Assembly (NCBI GenBank): GCA_029215795.1
Contig: JARDYH010000002.1
Span: 44,252,001-44,316,000 of the forward strand
Reading direction: 5' to 3'
DNA length: 64,000 bases
DNA from: Anniella stebbinsi
Lineage: Eukaryota > Chordata > Lepidosauria > Squamata > Anniellidae
Shown: positions 1 through 11,099 of the stretch, in pieces
Layout: each line of letters opens with the position of its first letter
Numbering within the stretch: position 1 is the first letter of the stretch
Translations under genes and position numbers: made by a program
Notes under the pieces: generated by a model
Database searches by the model: none
What the model saw: only the letters and a program-made list of their open reading frames with translations
What the model was told of the DNA's origin: nothing

Positions 1-131
1 GAAAAGGATGTGGTCCCTCTCAAGTGTATATATAACGATTCATTAGCATTATGCAGTAGACATTAAAACACTGGAAGCACAGATAATAATGACCTTGTAC
101 AAGAAGAATGGATCTTATATTTTTTAATAAG

Positions 132-560
132 CACATAAAAACAACTCTTCTGGATCAGACCAAAGACCTATCTATTCCAGTACCTGTTTTACATAGGGAT
201 CAATCAATCAATTTGTGGAAAGCCCCACAAGTAGGACATGAATGCAATAGCACCCTCCCGCTCATCTTCCCCAGCAACTGGTATTCAGAGGCCTGCCACC
301 TCAGATGCTTGAGAGAATATATAGCTGTCATGACCGGTAGCCTTATCGTCATGAATTTACCTAATCTCCTTTTAAAGTCATCTAAGTTAGTGACTGTCAG
401 CACAATTTATGGCAGTAAATTTCATAAGTTAATTATGTGCTGCTGTGTGAAGAAATATTTCATTTTGTCTGCCCTGAATCTCTGGCCAATCAGCTTCATT
501 GGGTAAACCTACCTTCTAGCATTATGAGAGAAGGTGAAAAACTGATCTCTAATGACTTTT
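132..560 (-). mobile_element. CR1-like LINE, 3' fragment
   Basis: This is the end of the reverse-transcriptase reading frame plus the 3' UTR of a CR1-type LINE, lying on the minus strand. The minus translation at 200-403 contains TNLDDFKRRLGKFM, the CR1 C-terminal pattern. The plus strand reads GGATCAGACCAAAG near 153, the antisense of the 3' UTR. The same sequence recurs at 19498-19990 (minus) and 46190-46347 (plus), so it is a dispersed family. The frame is broken and the copy is 5'-truncated. It is not a host gene. Confidence 0.8.
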
Positions 561-766
561 TCAAAGCTATGCAGATTTTATAAATCTCTGTTATATGCCC
601 TGCCCCCTTACCTATTGGTTGCCCTTTTCCGCCCCCTTTCCCTCTCTGTTGTAGTGGTGGTCCCCTGAATACATAAGGACTAAAAGTGAGCATGGGTGGG
701 GGCGTGCATGCAAGGCTGCCTCCCATGTGCCAACTGTGTGAGCTCTTCTGCAGACTTTAAGGCATT

Positions 767-885
767 CTGAAGAGGGCTTCTAGATGAATGTGCCTAGGTG
801 AATGTGCCTAGAAGTCTTTCCATGATTGGTAACTCGGATAAGTCTAGTTTCTAAATGGATTCAGCCCAAGGCACTTAGAAATCCT
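767..885. repeat. Short inverted repeat, possible degenerate MITE
   Basis: CTGAAGAGGGCTTCTA near 769 is mirrored by TAGAAATCCTCTTCAG near 868. The left arm also holds a tandem duplication of TGAATGTGCCTAG. The arms are imperfect and I see no target duplication, so its assignment as a transposon is uncertain. Confidence 0.35.
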
Positions 886-954
886 CTTCAGACATTCATG
901 CTTGAACACATGGAAATCTGAAAACTGGGATGGGGAAGAGATTCATTCAGTTCT

Positions 955-1300
955 CATTTTAATGCAAACTTACCTCATTTTTCACTTTTGAACCACTACG
1001 CAAACTGAAATTCATTTATCATTCAAAATTCGTACTCATCCAAATTTTGTGCTCTAAACAAAAAGTGTGTTCAGAAATGTGTATATGAGGGGAAATAACC
1101 TTGAAAAATGCATTATATTATTAAATTGCTTGCAAAAATCTGTATATTAGGCAAAATGCTAATAATAGGAGAAATGTACACAATAAAGCATATGAATATT
1201 CATGTAAAAAAATAAGTTTTCCTAAAGTTTGGGATGAACAAAACTTAAGGTAGGAAAAAATGAGAAATGGATAACCTGAAAATGGCAGATTTGTTGATTC
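955..1300. repeat. AT-rich dispersed repeat, copy 1
   Basis: This shares long similarity with 44990-45330 in the same orientation (for example TGTATATTAGGCAAAA in both) and with 24913-25150 in reverse complement. The 24913 copy begins TAGGGATGGATGAACC, which suggests a hAT-like non-autonomous element. No duplicated flanks were found for this copy. Confidence 0.6.
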
Positions 1301-1309
1301 GTCAACTAA

Positions 1310-2635
1310 AGCGCAGCCTACATGGACAGGGTTGTTTGGGTTAGGACTTGCGTGACCTCCCCCACTCCCATACTAAATTTTAGCTCTCATGTGTTCCGGC
1401 AAACTCCTGAGTACAGCTGATATGCCCTTTTGATGTGGTGACCAGAACTGTACCAACATCAGGATTTTAATAGGGTTTAAAGAAGGATATGTCTTTTTTT
1501 GGGGGGGGGGGAATACATTCTAATATAACTTGAGAAGACCTACTAAAATGTTGATATTTCCCTTTTTCAGGCAATTTATTTGTGTGTGTGTTGTATACAA
1601 AAAAGTAGTCCTTAAAAAACCACATTAGTTCTCATAAAATCAACAACTCAAGAATTTGAAATACCCAAATAAGAAGAAAAACAACATAATTTCTCATAGT
1701 AGTATAGCCTTAGTCACTGTAATCCTATACATGACTGTTCAGCTGTAAACTCCCTTGACTTACTCCTAAGTAAGCCTCAGAGTTCATGACAGTGCATTCC
1801 GCATTCTCAACACATGGACAATTTTGAAATCTAAAATCACTTCTTGGAAAGAGAGCTTTTTATTTAAATACAAAGATGTTCTGTTAGGATTAATAGCAAA
1901 AATTACACCCCAATTAATGAAAATCACTTTTTCCCATGGATCTCCTATTTTATGCCATCACTTATCCCACTGTGAGAGCCCATTTCTAAAAGCACGGGTC
2001 GCTAATGGTTCTAGCTAAAAGACAATGAACAATTGTGAAGCAGCCAATAAGATGAAACAGAATTATGAATTGCAGGCAGCCCACTTATAATTTGCAAGCC
2101 CTGTCGCATGGCTGGTACGTGCACTGGGTTCAGAGTACAATGTGGTATAATTGACTGCGCTATAAATAAAATGTGAGTCTTAATTATGGGCACGTGGTAT
2201 ACCTTTTGCCTTCCTTGGTAAGCATGAAAGGAAACATGGAATCCTGACGTGATAATGAATGCTCCAGAGTTTCCTACCTCTTTCCTAACACTTTCAGGGT
2301 GCAAGCTATCCTGCTGGTGTATTCGATATTTCTATCCTCCTGCATATCCAATGCTGCATGAAATTAAGTGATTCTGCAGCATGTAGTACCTGTGTCTCAT
2401 CCTGTCTCACTTGCAGTGGACTGGGGAATAATGTAAAAGGCCATCCTGAGTCTCAAATGCTGCTTGGCCGCAAGCTAACTGCCCTCCACATTCTTATTCA
2501 CAGTAACAAACCTACATCGATTCTGTGTATGCAGACACCGTGCTGATGAAAGCTATGTGTCTGCAGGTGTGCTGAGAATATATCATTGGCACTTTCTACT
2601 TAGAAAGGAGAACAGGCTTTGTTAACTATGAATCC
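1310..2635. other. Unclassified AT-rich DNA
   Basis: No recognisable gene or element. It has a poly-G run near 1501-1511, a poor CR1-like match around 1400-1490 (see rejected), and a stretch at 1720-1800 resembling the dispersed motif around ACTCCTAAGTAAG that recurs near 37200 and 49100. Confidence 0.4.
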
Positions 2636-2639
2636 CTCA

Positions 2640-2905
2640 AACTAGGGTCTCCTCCAAACATATGCCAAAGTTTTGTGCTAGTTGGGTGTCACAGATCCCA
2701 ACTGTGCATTGATACACCAGATGTGGGTTCGTAGTTAAAACATCAAAAATCCAACATTGTCAACTCATCTCCAAACCTGTTGCCAAAGTTTTGTGTGAGT
2801 TTTGTGCCATTTTGTGCCACAAAACCTGAGTTTTGTGCCAGCACCAAAAGCATGAAAATGATACACCTTTAAGGTGCAGCCTCGTGAATTATAAAAAGTG
2901 TATTC
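2640..2905. repeat. Dispersed repeat unit A
   Basis: This contains GTTGCCAAAGTTTTGTG and GTGCCACAAAACCTGAG, and is similar to 3350-3570, where GTGCCACAAATCCTGAG and GTTGCCAAAGTTTTGTG recur in the same orientation. The two units are about 450 bp apart. The family is not recognised. Confidence 0.55.
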
Positions 2906-3349
2906 TTAGAGCTCCATCACACTAGTGATTTACTGCACACTCACCCTGCCGTGTATGTGTTTTTGCCGCAAGGTACTCGCATGATGTCATCCCTGTCCTG
3001 CTCTCATCGTGCCCCTTCCGCCCCTTGTTGCAAAGTATTTTGGTGCTGAGAAAATCAGGAATATTCCCCCCTCTTGCTTTTTCCTTGGTTGGGGGTGTGT
3101 TTGTTGATGCGGAAAGGGGAGGACAGGGCGGTTCTCTTTCTCCAGCACATGGGGATTCCCCCTCTTCATCTTTCCCTGCCTGCCCCTTCCCTTCCTGTCA
3201 CCAGGAACAACCCCCCCACACACACACCCATAAGAGACCATAAGTGAAAAGAGAGGCCCCTGTATGGCTACAATCATGAAAGGGAAACGAATATCAAAAC
3301 TGCAGGTACATGCCAATAAAAAAGTAGGTGTGGTGGAGATTTCAGATGA
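2906..3349. other. Pyrimidine/purine-rich spacer between repeat units
   Basis: Lies between the two related repeat units. It is CT- and GA-rich, with a short CA run near 3218-3228. A 153-aa frame on the minus strand is low-complexity and looks accidental. It could be a later insertion between two halves of a repeat. Confidence 0.35.
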
Positions 3350-3570
3350 GCCCCACAAGATTTTGTATAAGGTTTGTGCCACAAATCCTGAGTTTTGCGC
3401 CACTGCCTGAAGCATGAACACTATATACCCTTTGATGTGGCCTTGCAAAGGCTGAAATCACAACATTTTCATATCACTTCCAAAGTGTTGCCAAAGTTTT
3501 GTGCTAGTTCATGTTCTTTTGTACCTAAAATCCTAAAGGTTTTGGATTTTTTGCCACTATTTACTGAGGA
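3350..3570. repeat. Dispersed repeat unit B
   Basis: Second, diverged copy of the unit at 2640-2905, in the same orientation. Shared blocks include the GCCACAAA-CCTGAGTTTTG segment and GTTGCCAAAGTTTTGTGCTAG. Confidence 0.55.
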
Positions 3571-3849
3571 CTTGTCAAGTTCAATGTGGCCTTCTCCCTT
3601 GTGATTTAGGGAATAGCCAGTCAACCTTTAAAAATGTTTGCCAGCCAGCTAGCTGTTAAGGCACAACGGACATGTCAGGAGAAGGTAGCAACCTTACTAT
3701 GTCCATATCCATGACCCATTTCAACTGAATTCACACATTGGAAAATAGGTCCTGTCTGAAAATTGGCCATATCTGACATGTAGGACCAAAAATCACTAGT
3801 TCGACATATGTACGTGTGTTTTAACTTCCCCTGTCCCTTTTGCTTACAG

Positions 3850-4224
3850 CAGGGGTGCAGAATCTTCAGCGGGGGTGTGTGCAGATGAAATACAGCTCTC
3901 CAGGGATCCTAATGGTTCCCTGTATGATTATGCTGCTCTGGCCCTACCCCCTTTCCCTGACCACCAATCATTTAGAGGCTCCTGGCTTTGGCATGGCTTT
4001 TCCCCTCACCCTAAAAAGTTGCAATGTCTCCCCTACGCCTTAGTCACGGCAGTATGAGTTTGAAGCTAAAATATGCTGGGGGGGGGGGGTTAATGTATAT
4101 TTTAGCTTCACCCACTTTGCCTTTGGTCCACCCCATTTTGACTTCAGCCCCACCAATCACTGGACTATAGCCTCCAAGAGCGTCTCCAAAACTGAGTTTG
4201 GCCCTGAAAGAATTTCAGCAACCC
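3850..4224. mobile_element. hAT-like non-autonomous element (probable)
   Basis: The left end CAGGGGTGCAGAATCTT and the right end, whose complement is CAGGGTTGCTGAAATTCTTT, form imperfect terminal inverted repeats starting CAGGG, as many hAT elements do. The flanking 8-mers GCTTACAG and CCCTAAAG match only partly. There is an internal poly-G run at 4079-4090. No transposase is present. Confidence 0.5.
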
Positions 4225-4790
4225 TGCCCTAAAGGATGTGATGTTTCTCTCCCACAACAAAGGGAATAAACTATTGGTACAGCTGCTGGTCAGCCATTCC
4301 TTTGTCAGGGAGATTGTACCTTAATGGCCAAGAATGGTTGGTTGATGCTTTCTTAATGGGAGCTAATCAATGGAAGATAATGAACAATTTCTGTAGCTCC
4401 TTTCACAGCCTGGTATCCCACCTTTAACATCCACACATTGAACATGGATGCCTGGGGGGAAAAGGGTTCCATACCGTAGGCTTCCACTGGAATCCCAATT
4501 GTTCTCGTCCCCATGGAAGCCATGTCCATAAAGATCTATGACTGTAGACTTCTCCTCTTCTGATGTCAATTCTCAATGTGTGGCTGTTGGGGCCAGAGAC
4601 TGTTGGGGCCAGCTGTACATAAGTGGCCATATTACCACTTTTACAGAGGGCAGTCTTTTATTTATAGGGTTGCCAAAATCTTCTATTTTGAAGCCAGCCT
4701 CTCTTTGAAGTTTGTTCAGTCCATGTCCAGTTTACAGATAAGGAACCATTAGAAGGAAGAGCTAGGCCTTGAAGTTGCCCATCAACAGCA
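4225..4790. other. Unclassified DNA
   Basis: No recognised element. Overlapping minus-strand frames at 4363-4630 show no known domain. Confidence 0.35.
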
Positions 4791-4794
4791 TCTG

Positions 4795-4960
4795 GACACC
4801 AGCTGTCTCAGGTACACGGATCATCTGGCCATGGTCTCCCATGCTATGGTGAGATGTACTGCATTTCTACTTAAAATAGAATAATTATTTCTAAATTTGA
4901 ATCTTTACATATAGGGAAATTTTACACAAATTGGAGTCCTCTTTTTCGGTAATGCAGTTC
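4795..4960. repeat. Dispersed repeat, copy 1
   Basis: Similar in the same orientation to 38708-38890: both read TGGTGAGATGTA followed about 40 bases on by a TTTCTAAATTTG block and then GTCCTTTTT-like sequence. Family unknown. Confidence 0.55.
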
Positions 4961-6214
4961 CTGGTTTTTTTTAGTGATTAATAAGAGCCCTCTTAGCTAT
5001 TCAGCCTCACTGACCCTTTTACTCATGGAGCTTCTTTCCTGTGTAAGACAAACAGGAGCAGGTTCTGTGTGTTTGACTGGGACAACCATGGCAAACATGA
5101 AATGCCCCACCCTGTCCAGCCAAGGGGAAGAGGCAAGTGTATGTGAAGAGACAGCAGGATTGCTGACAGAAAGAGAAGCAGAACAAGAAGGGGGATCAGA
5201 GTTAGTTGATGTCTGAAAGCAGGTTGTGGGTACAGGGCCTCTTTGGGGGAACCGATCTGCTACGGTGTAGGAATGTAGTGCTAGCTGCCTCCATTTCTGT
5301 CCTCCCTGTATATTTATAAATAAAGCCAATATTACAAAAAACACCTTAAGTCTCCAAAAGAAGCTAAACATGAGCAGTTGAGGGAAATGGAGCATGCAAG
5401 AATATGAAATCAAATAGATTCTTGAGACATACCCAGGTTAAAAAAAATAAGAAAAAAGGAAGAATTTTCTACTCAGAAGGCAAAGGTGAGCTGATACCTG
5501 TGCAAAGCAATCTGTAGGAATCACTAGGCATACCTTGGATCTTATGACTCACCAACATTAATTGCTTGTTATTATTCTTATTTAAAACTGAGGACATAGA
5601 GAGCAGATTGTGCTGATCACCCAGTTTTTTTTCTGCCTAAAGAACTGTTTTGCTTTGTTTTGTTTTTAAAAAATATAGGACAGAAATTGGCCTGGGAGGT
5701 TTATTTCTCTTTTGTTTTCCTTCTGTACAAAGCTGTCAGGGAACATGTGGATGTGTTGCCTGGGTCTTTGAGCTATCAATCATTTAATTTGCCAGGCAGA
5801 TTTCATCCCTAGGAAGTCTTGATTGTATATAGGATTGATGTGTCTTTGAACTGAGTTTGACTAAATAGAAAGAACAGGACCTCACAGTGGTGCCATTCCT
5901 GCTCTAGAGAGAGTAAAAATGATTGGATCTGGCTTTTGTGAATAAGACATAAAATGAGACATTTGATTTCTATTTTTATTATTAATATAGAGATTGGGGA
6001 AAAGAAAATCATAGGCTTTAGAACCGTGTGCATGTGATAGGCAAATAGATTATGCAACCTGTTTTCCTTCAATGCACAAAATCAATGCAGTGAAATCAAA
6101 GAGACCCATACTGGTTGGTTGTGTTAACTACAGATGCCAGTAAAATTTGAGGGGATTTTGGAGGGCTTTGTTAGGTGAAACACCAGAAGGAATTTCAATA
6201 AGGTTAAACAACAA
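4961..6214. other. Unclassified DNA
   Basis: No recognised gene. An 80-codon plus frame at 4974-5216 and a 138-codon minus frame at 4997-5413 overlap each other and match no family I know. An ATAAATAAAG string near 5313 could be a polyadenylation signal but has no supporting gene. Confidence 0.35.
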
Positions 6215-6256
6215 CTCCTCCTCTTCCTCCTCCTCCTCCTCCTCCTCCTCCTCCTC
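6215..6256. repeat. (TCC)n microsatellite
   Basis: About 14 trinucleotide units of TCC/CTC with one interruption near the left end. Confidence 0.95.
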
Positions 6257-6516
6257 ACGTCAGCTAACTGTTGGAAAATTAATTGCTCTCATTATTCTGA
6301 ACCAACTCTCCTAGATTGCACTGGACAAATCACATTTTAGAATATATGTGAACATACAAACCTGCCTTTTACAGAGTCAAATCATTGGTTCAAAAACTTA
6401 TTTGCTCTGATGTAAGTCCTGTATTATGGTACCTCTCAGGTAAGCATGCTTAGGATTTCTAGTTTATGATTCCATGGTTAGAATTCACCAATCCCTCATT
6501 CCCTATTACACCTGAA

Positions 6517-6519
6517 CTA

Positions 6520-6577
<58 letters not shown>
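6517..6577. repeat. (CTAT)n microsatellite
   Basis: About 14 uninterrupted tetranucleotide units ending in CTATCTAATA. Long and pure, so probably polymorphic. Confidence 0.97.
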
Positions 6578-6705
6578 ATAAGAAGAATAAGAAGAATAAA
6601 TCACCACCCGCAGAAATGCTCATAGCTGCTTTTTTGCCATAAATTTCTGTGATCCCACCCCAACATGTTTTTTTAAGGTCAAAATGTCCACATCATAACA
6701 CACAT

Positions 6706-6850
6706 ATTATTTATTTATTTACTTAAATATGTCTACTTCACCTCTTCCCCTCCCAAAACAATATATCTCAGGGCAGCTAACAAAAAACCTTAACTTAAAA
6801 ACAACAGGATCTCTAAAAACAACAGTTCATTTCTTAATAAATAAATATAA
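6706..6850 (-). mobile_element. L2-type LINE 3' tail
   Basis: Read on the minus strand, this gives TTAGCTGCCCTGAGATAT, then a GGGAGGGG patch and (TAAA)-type units at 6706-6725. This is the 3' UTR layout of L2-type LINEs (and SINEs sharing that tail). No coding part is left. Confidence 0.55.
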
Positions 6851-6857
6851 TCTAGAC

Positions 6858-6983
6858 AAGCGATAGGCAACTTGGTGCCTCCAGATTTATTGGACTATAA
6901 CCACCATAAGCCACAGCCAGCCCGGCCAATGGTCATGGATTCTGGGAATTATGGTTCAAAACCTTTGTAGGGCACTAGATTGC
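6858..6983. mobile_element. Short palindromic hAT-like MITE
   Basis: The arms GGCAACTTGGTGCC and GGGCACTAGATTGCC face each other around GGACTATAACCACCAT and ATTATGGTTCAAAAC. The family recurs at 27833-27973 and 43384-43507. ATCTAGAC on the left and ATCTAGAA on the right may be its target duplication. Confidence 0.65.
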
Positions 6984-7164
6984 CTTATACTCATCTAGAA
7001 CAATAAGCCGGCCTCATTGTCTCCACCTCTCCACTCCTTTCTCTGAATTCTCCCATCTCCTGTAGACAATTGCTAACAGGATGGGTAGGCAGATGCTGTA
7101 ACAGAGGATTATAGACCACAATGGGAGTCACCTGTTTGCCTGGAAAGGCTCCTTGCCCCAAAAC

Positions 7165-7189
7165 GGTGTGTGTGTGTGTGTGGGGGGGG
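7165..7189. repeat. (GT)n followed by poly-G
   Basis: About nine GT units running into eight G. Confidence 0.9.
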
Positions 7190-7424
7190 AGAAAATGAAA
7201 GTCAAGGTCAGGTGGTAGAGAGGAAGTGCTATAGATCCTCTCCCACAAATGGAGAGGGGACTACACTAGGATGGTGGTGGTGGGATGAATGTCAGTGGCT
7301 TTGAAGGGAGACTACTGGCTACTTACCAGCTCCAGTAAGATGGAACTGAGCCATCAGGCACTGCTCTTTGTATATCCTGTTAATAAAGAAAACACACTGC
7401 ATGTTTCAAAATGCCTTTTGTTTG

Positions 7425-7652
7425 AGTAACTACAACAGCCAGCAATGGGTGAGTAGGGGACAGCTACTTTTCTAGGGGCCACTTCACTCCAAACCCCCAT
7501 CTAGTGCAACCTATATTGGTCCATCTAGACCAGTACTGCCTAGCTGGAATGTATTGGAGCAGGTATACATAACAAATGTGTGTTATATGTCAAGAAACAC
7601 TGCCAGTTAGAGGACCAGCACCCTTATCCTTGGCAGTGCTGATCTCTTGTAA
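7425..7652. repeat. Local direct duplication, copy 1
   Basis: This is similar over about 215 bp to 8484-8697 in the same orientation. Shared blocks include CAGCAATGGGTGA, AACCCCCATCTAGTGC, CAGCACCCTTATC and GGCAGTGCTGATC. I estimate about 80 percent identity by eye. The unit has no coding potential and is not a family I can name. Confidence 0.8.
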
Positions 7653-8284
7653 AGGCAGGAAAGGCACTGGATTCTTGTATCTCTTGCCTATTCCATTCTC
7701 TCAAGTAATCAACACCATAAAAGTCGACAGAGCCAACTGCCTGTTAAGGGCAAAACATTCTGTACAGCAGTCGCTGTGCGTCAGGCTTTCTGGATTGGGG
7801 TCTATCCCCCCCCCCCCAGTTTTTCTTCTGCAACTCTTTGCTAAGCTCTTCACCCCCTCTTGCTTCTTCACCTAAATTCTCACTATACAATTCAATGTCC
7901 TGTTTTTTTAAAATAGTAATTCACCTAGCCATATAATCTGGTTTTTGTACGCATTTAAATAGCAATAAAAGAAGTGTGTATCAAAAGAATAATCAACATG
8001 CTGCTACATCTCTCAACTTGCTTGACATGGATAATGGAAATAAAACACCATTTCTAGGTTTGTCTGTCTGTGGTTTTAAATCAGCAATTTATATTCTGAT
8101 TTCCCCCTTTCTATTTGTTTGTTGAATAAAGACATTAAAACCACAAATATTAGATATAAAGACCAATCATCCACCTGTAATAGCTAATATAGTTGAACAA
8201 AATGCATAGATTCATGCAATAATCTTATTTTGGAACAGGCTTAACTTCACAGTTTTAGCTTCCCTATCTCCCCTCCCTGTGAGG
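7653..8284. other. Unclassified DNA between duplicated units
   Basis: Contains a poly-C run at 7808-7819 and AT-rich sequence. No gene or named element. Confidence 0.35.
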
Positions 8285-8470
8285 CATAATAATGATTTAT
8301 TTAAGCATTTTGTACCCCAGATCTATTTTACAACCATTCAAGGTGGCTATCAATAAAATTCTAAAATACTATTGAATTACAAATCAAGTCAAAATACCTA
8401 CCTGAATCATTAAGCCACCCCCAAACCCAATTAAAATATCCCCGATGTCACAACATTTATTCTGAAAACA
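8285..8470 (-). mobile_element. L2-type LINE 3' tail, degenerate
   Basis: On the minus strand this reads AGCCACCTTGAATGG followed by GATCTGGGGTACAAAATG and a TAAATAAATC end, the usual L2 3' UTR order. It lies just before the second copy of the local duplication. Confidence 0.5.
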
Positions 8471-8483
8471 GTAGAGCAGCAAT

Positions 8484-8697
8484 TTGGGTAACCACAAAGA
8501 TCAGCAATGGGTGAATAGTGGGGACATTTACTTTTTTAGGGGCACTTCCTAACCCCCATCTAGTGCCACCTAGTCTAGTACTGTTTGACCAGTACATTTT
8601 GGTCAGGAATGTATACACAAAATGGTGTTACAAGTCGAGAGACATTGCCAATTAGAGGAGCAGCACCCTTATCTCTGGCAGTGCTGATCCTGTAAAT
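8484..8697. repeat. Local direct duplication, copy 2
   Basis: Counterpart of 7425-7652. Similarity ends at GCTGATCCTGTAAATCC; the poly-T/poly-A string that follows (8708-8722) is not in copy 1. Confidence 0.8.
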
Positions 8698-9226
8698 CCT
8701 CCCCAATTTTTTTTTAAAAAAAAGATGGCAGGATGTTTTGGAATTGAAGGAGTTTGAAAATGATCACCCCTAGTTCATAAGCCCCAGCCCCATTGGGAGC
8801 TGGAGTACAAACCCCTCCAATGCTTGGGCTCAGCTCATAATAGATTACCTACCAACAGCCGGTCTTCCCTGCCAGTCCCCTCTTCTCTAGTTAAGTTTCG
8901 TTCGTGTGTGTGCATGCTGGGGGGAGCTCACAGGTTCTTCCTTTTTTTTCTCCTCTTATTTTTGCGTATTTTGTTATTAGCATTTGGCCATCTATAGGTG
9001 CACAGGTTTCTCATGTTGTTCCCAGATGCTCAGTCTGGAAATGGTGATTTATGGTCATTTGCGCTGCCAGTGTAATTATGGTGCCTTGAAAAATTGGTGT
9101 ATACTCTGGCTAATTCGTATTGTCCTTTTTCAAGAGACTGTCAAGTTACTCTCTCTGTCTCTTTCTTTCTGTTTTCCTACTCTCCACTTTTTACTCCTTC
9201 CCTGTGCTCTCCTTTTGTCCTTACAG
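8698..9226. other. Unique DNA ending in a long pyrimidine tract
   Basis: No gene recognised. From about 9148 to 9222 the sequence is strongly C/T-rich and ends in TTACAG at 9221-9226, the form of a vertebrate 3' splice site. Confidence 0.35.
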
Positions 9227-9291
9227 AGATCTTAGGCAGTTGTCATGCAGTTCAAGACTGGCTTGAAAAGGCAGGGAAGAATGCTATGTAG
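9227..9291 (+). other. Candidate terminal exon segment (weak)
   Basis: Directly after the pyrimidine tract and TTACAG, the sequence stays open for about 21 codons (ILGSCHAVQDWLEKAG in the middle) before TAG at 9289-9291. The acceptor-like signal is good, but the frame is short, no donor or partner exon is visible and no family is recognised. A non-coding RNA exon or chance are equally likely. Confidence 0.15.
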
Positions 9292-9582
9292 TTAGAAAGA
9301 ATTGACCTCTTCCAGCCAGATAATGATGCTCTATTGACTATATAGTTCAGAGGATAAAATTACTTCTCTTTGTATCCTCTCCTTTCACTTTCTCTCTGGG
9401 CTAGGGAAATAATTAGTGGGGATAGGAAGGTTAGAGTCCGTCTCCTATTGTTGTCATCTCCCTGGTATAAAATCACATATTACAAAGGGCATTAGGAGCT
9501 GTGCACTCTTTCAAATGCATTAGGATTTGTAAACCACTGTTACTAAGTACATATATCAGAGGGAGGCCACCCTGCGTCCTTC

Positions 9583-9672
9583 ATTTGCTTTGTACTATCA
9601 CTCCCATCATCCTATCCATTGATCCATTGGGCATGCTGGCTGTCAATGATGGGAGTTGTAGTCCACCCGGCA
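9583..9672. mobile_element. Fragment of short palindromic MITE
   Basis: CACTCCCATCATCC and GATGGGAGTTGTAGTCC form the facing arms typical of the MITE family at 27833 and 43384. The outer ends are missing or diverged. Confidence 0.5.
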
Positions 9673-9989
9673 AGAAGGTGTGAGGTTAGGGAAGTCTGCT
9701 TACAGTTTCCCAGGTGGACAACAAGGCAAGATGAAAAGATTATTGTGTTGCAATGGGCAGGTGCTTTCGAGCAGTGGGCTAACTAGAGGATGGCCCCTAT
9801 ACATATCTTTTCCCCGCAAACATGGGCAAGTAGAAAATTAGTTGAGGAAATATGGGGTACTGCATGGTTCTGCCTTCACACTTCTGGGAGTCATGAGAAG
9901 TTCCAAGGGCAGTGCTACAGGGGCTTGGCTTTTATTTGGAGGAGATGGAGCACTGGAGATGTGTGGTGTTTTTGTTATATTCCATTTAT

Positions 9990-10044
<55 letters not shown>

Positions 10045-10045
10045 C

Positions 10046-10082
<37 letters not shown>

Positions 10083-10093
10083 GAGAGAGAGTG
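9990..10093. repeat. Compound (GT)n(GA)n microsatellite
   Basis: Nineteen bases of GT/TG units lead straight into about 85 bases of GA units with several GACA interruptions. Two plus-strand frames with RERE strings are products of this repeat, not proteins. Confidence 0.97.
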
Positions 10094-10532
10094 GGTGAGT
10101 AGGAAGGGGAAGGTTGTGAGTATGTAATTAATTAGGATTAATTAGACATCTAAAGTGTTCTGAGTTTAAATATGAAACCTTTGTAAGTATTTCTAGGATA
10201 AGCTCTGGTATGAGAATGTGTTGTTGTCTCTTGGCCAATGTCAACAGGAGTTGTCTGTAAAAATAATATGACACAATGTCTTTGTCAATCTCTTCCCTGT
10301 CACTAACCCTGCATGCAGATGTGTCTCTTGGGGGAACAACAGGCATGCCAAACACTGTTGTCTTTGAGTAAGAAGCTTGAAATTGCTGTGTTACCAAAAA
10401 GACCTGCAGGCAGGCAACCAAGGCTTTGTATCCCTTTGAGGTTGTTGCTGTCCTCATGTGTGATTATGAAGGGACACACTTCTTCCCGGTTATAGTAAAG
10501 TCACATCTGATCATTTCACTTTCCCCAAACCG
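10094..10532. other. Unclassified DNA with an unassigned 109-codon frame
   Basis: A minus-strand frame at 10128-10457 has a fairly protein-like composition (for example SDREEIDKDIVSYYFYRQLL), but I recognise no family. It has no visible splice or initiation context. Most likely chance. Confidence 0.25.
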
Positions 10533-10684
10533 AGGCAGGATCTACACTGCTGTTTTAAAGCACTTTAAAGCGCTTTATAACAGTAGTGACAACTGTTGGG
10601 GCCCAGGACACACTCCAAAACAGTTGTCGCTCCTGTTATAAAGCGCTTTAAAGCACTTTAAAGCAGCAGTGTAGATCCGCTCCT
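10533..10684. mobile_element. Hairpin MITE, ends near GGATCTACACTGC
   Basis: About 55-bp arms face each other. Left: GGATCTACACTGCTGTTTTA, then AAGCGCTTTATAACAG. Right: CTGTTATAAAGCGCTTTAAA, then AGCAGCAGTGTAGATCC. A short centre carries GGGGCCCAGGACACACTCC. A decayed copy is at 38110-38250. It has no coding capacity and would fold into a long hairpin if transcribed. Confidence 0.8.
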
Positions 10685-11099
10685 AGTAATTTATCACTGA
10701 ATTGATGCAAAAAAGTCAACAATGCCATTGATGAAACGTGTTCTTGCAGCCCTCTCCCTTCTTGAGTGGAATTAGTGATGTCTGAATAATATTCAGACCA
10801 ATTTGAAGTGCTAATTTAAGCTAATGGCACAATTGAGTGGTGAATTCATTTAGTCCCTATATTTTAATGTGACAAAAGTCGTATGGTTCCCATGTTTTCT
10901 TTCCATCTAATCTTGTCCAAGAAAATCCCACGCTTGGGCAATTACATGGAAACTTTCTCCTGTATATTTATTCCCATTTTGTGGCCTGAACTGTGTGGTG
11001 TGAAATGTGTTTGACCAGTAATTCTTAAACCTAGATGCATCAAGGATTACTGTTGTCCTTTTCTTGTTCATTGTGGTTGTCAAAATGATGAAATGAAAT

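Noticed and set aside
1390..1490. CR1-like wording (GTGACCAGAACTGTACCAAC)
   Set aside because: Only a short, weak resemblance to the CR1 segment at 45712-45870; not enough to call.
2987..3448. 153-codon minus frame
   Set aside because: Low-complexity Gly/Arg/Pro-rich reading of a purine-rich spacer; crosses two repeat boundaries.
9790..10102. Frames of 86 and 102 codons rich in Arg-Glu
   Set aside because: They are translations of the GT/GA microsatellite.
10128..10457. 109-codon minus frame with protein-like composition
   Set aside because: No family, splice or initiation context recognised; length is within chance for AT-rich DNA of this size. Mentioned in the block entry only.
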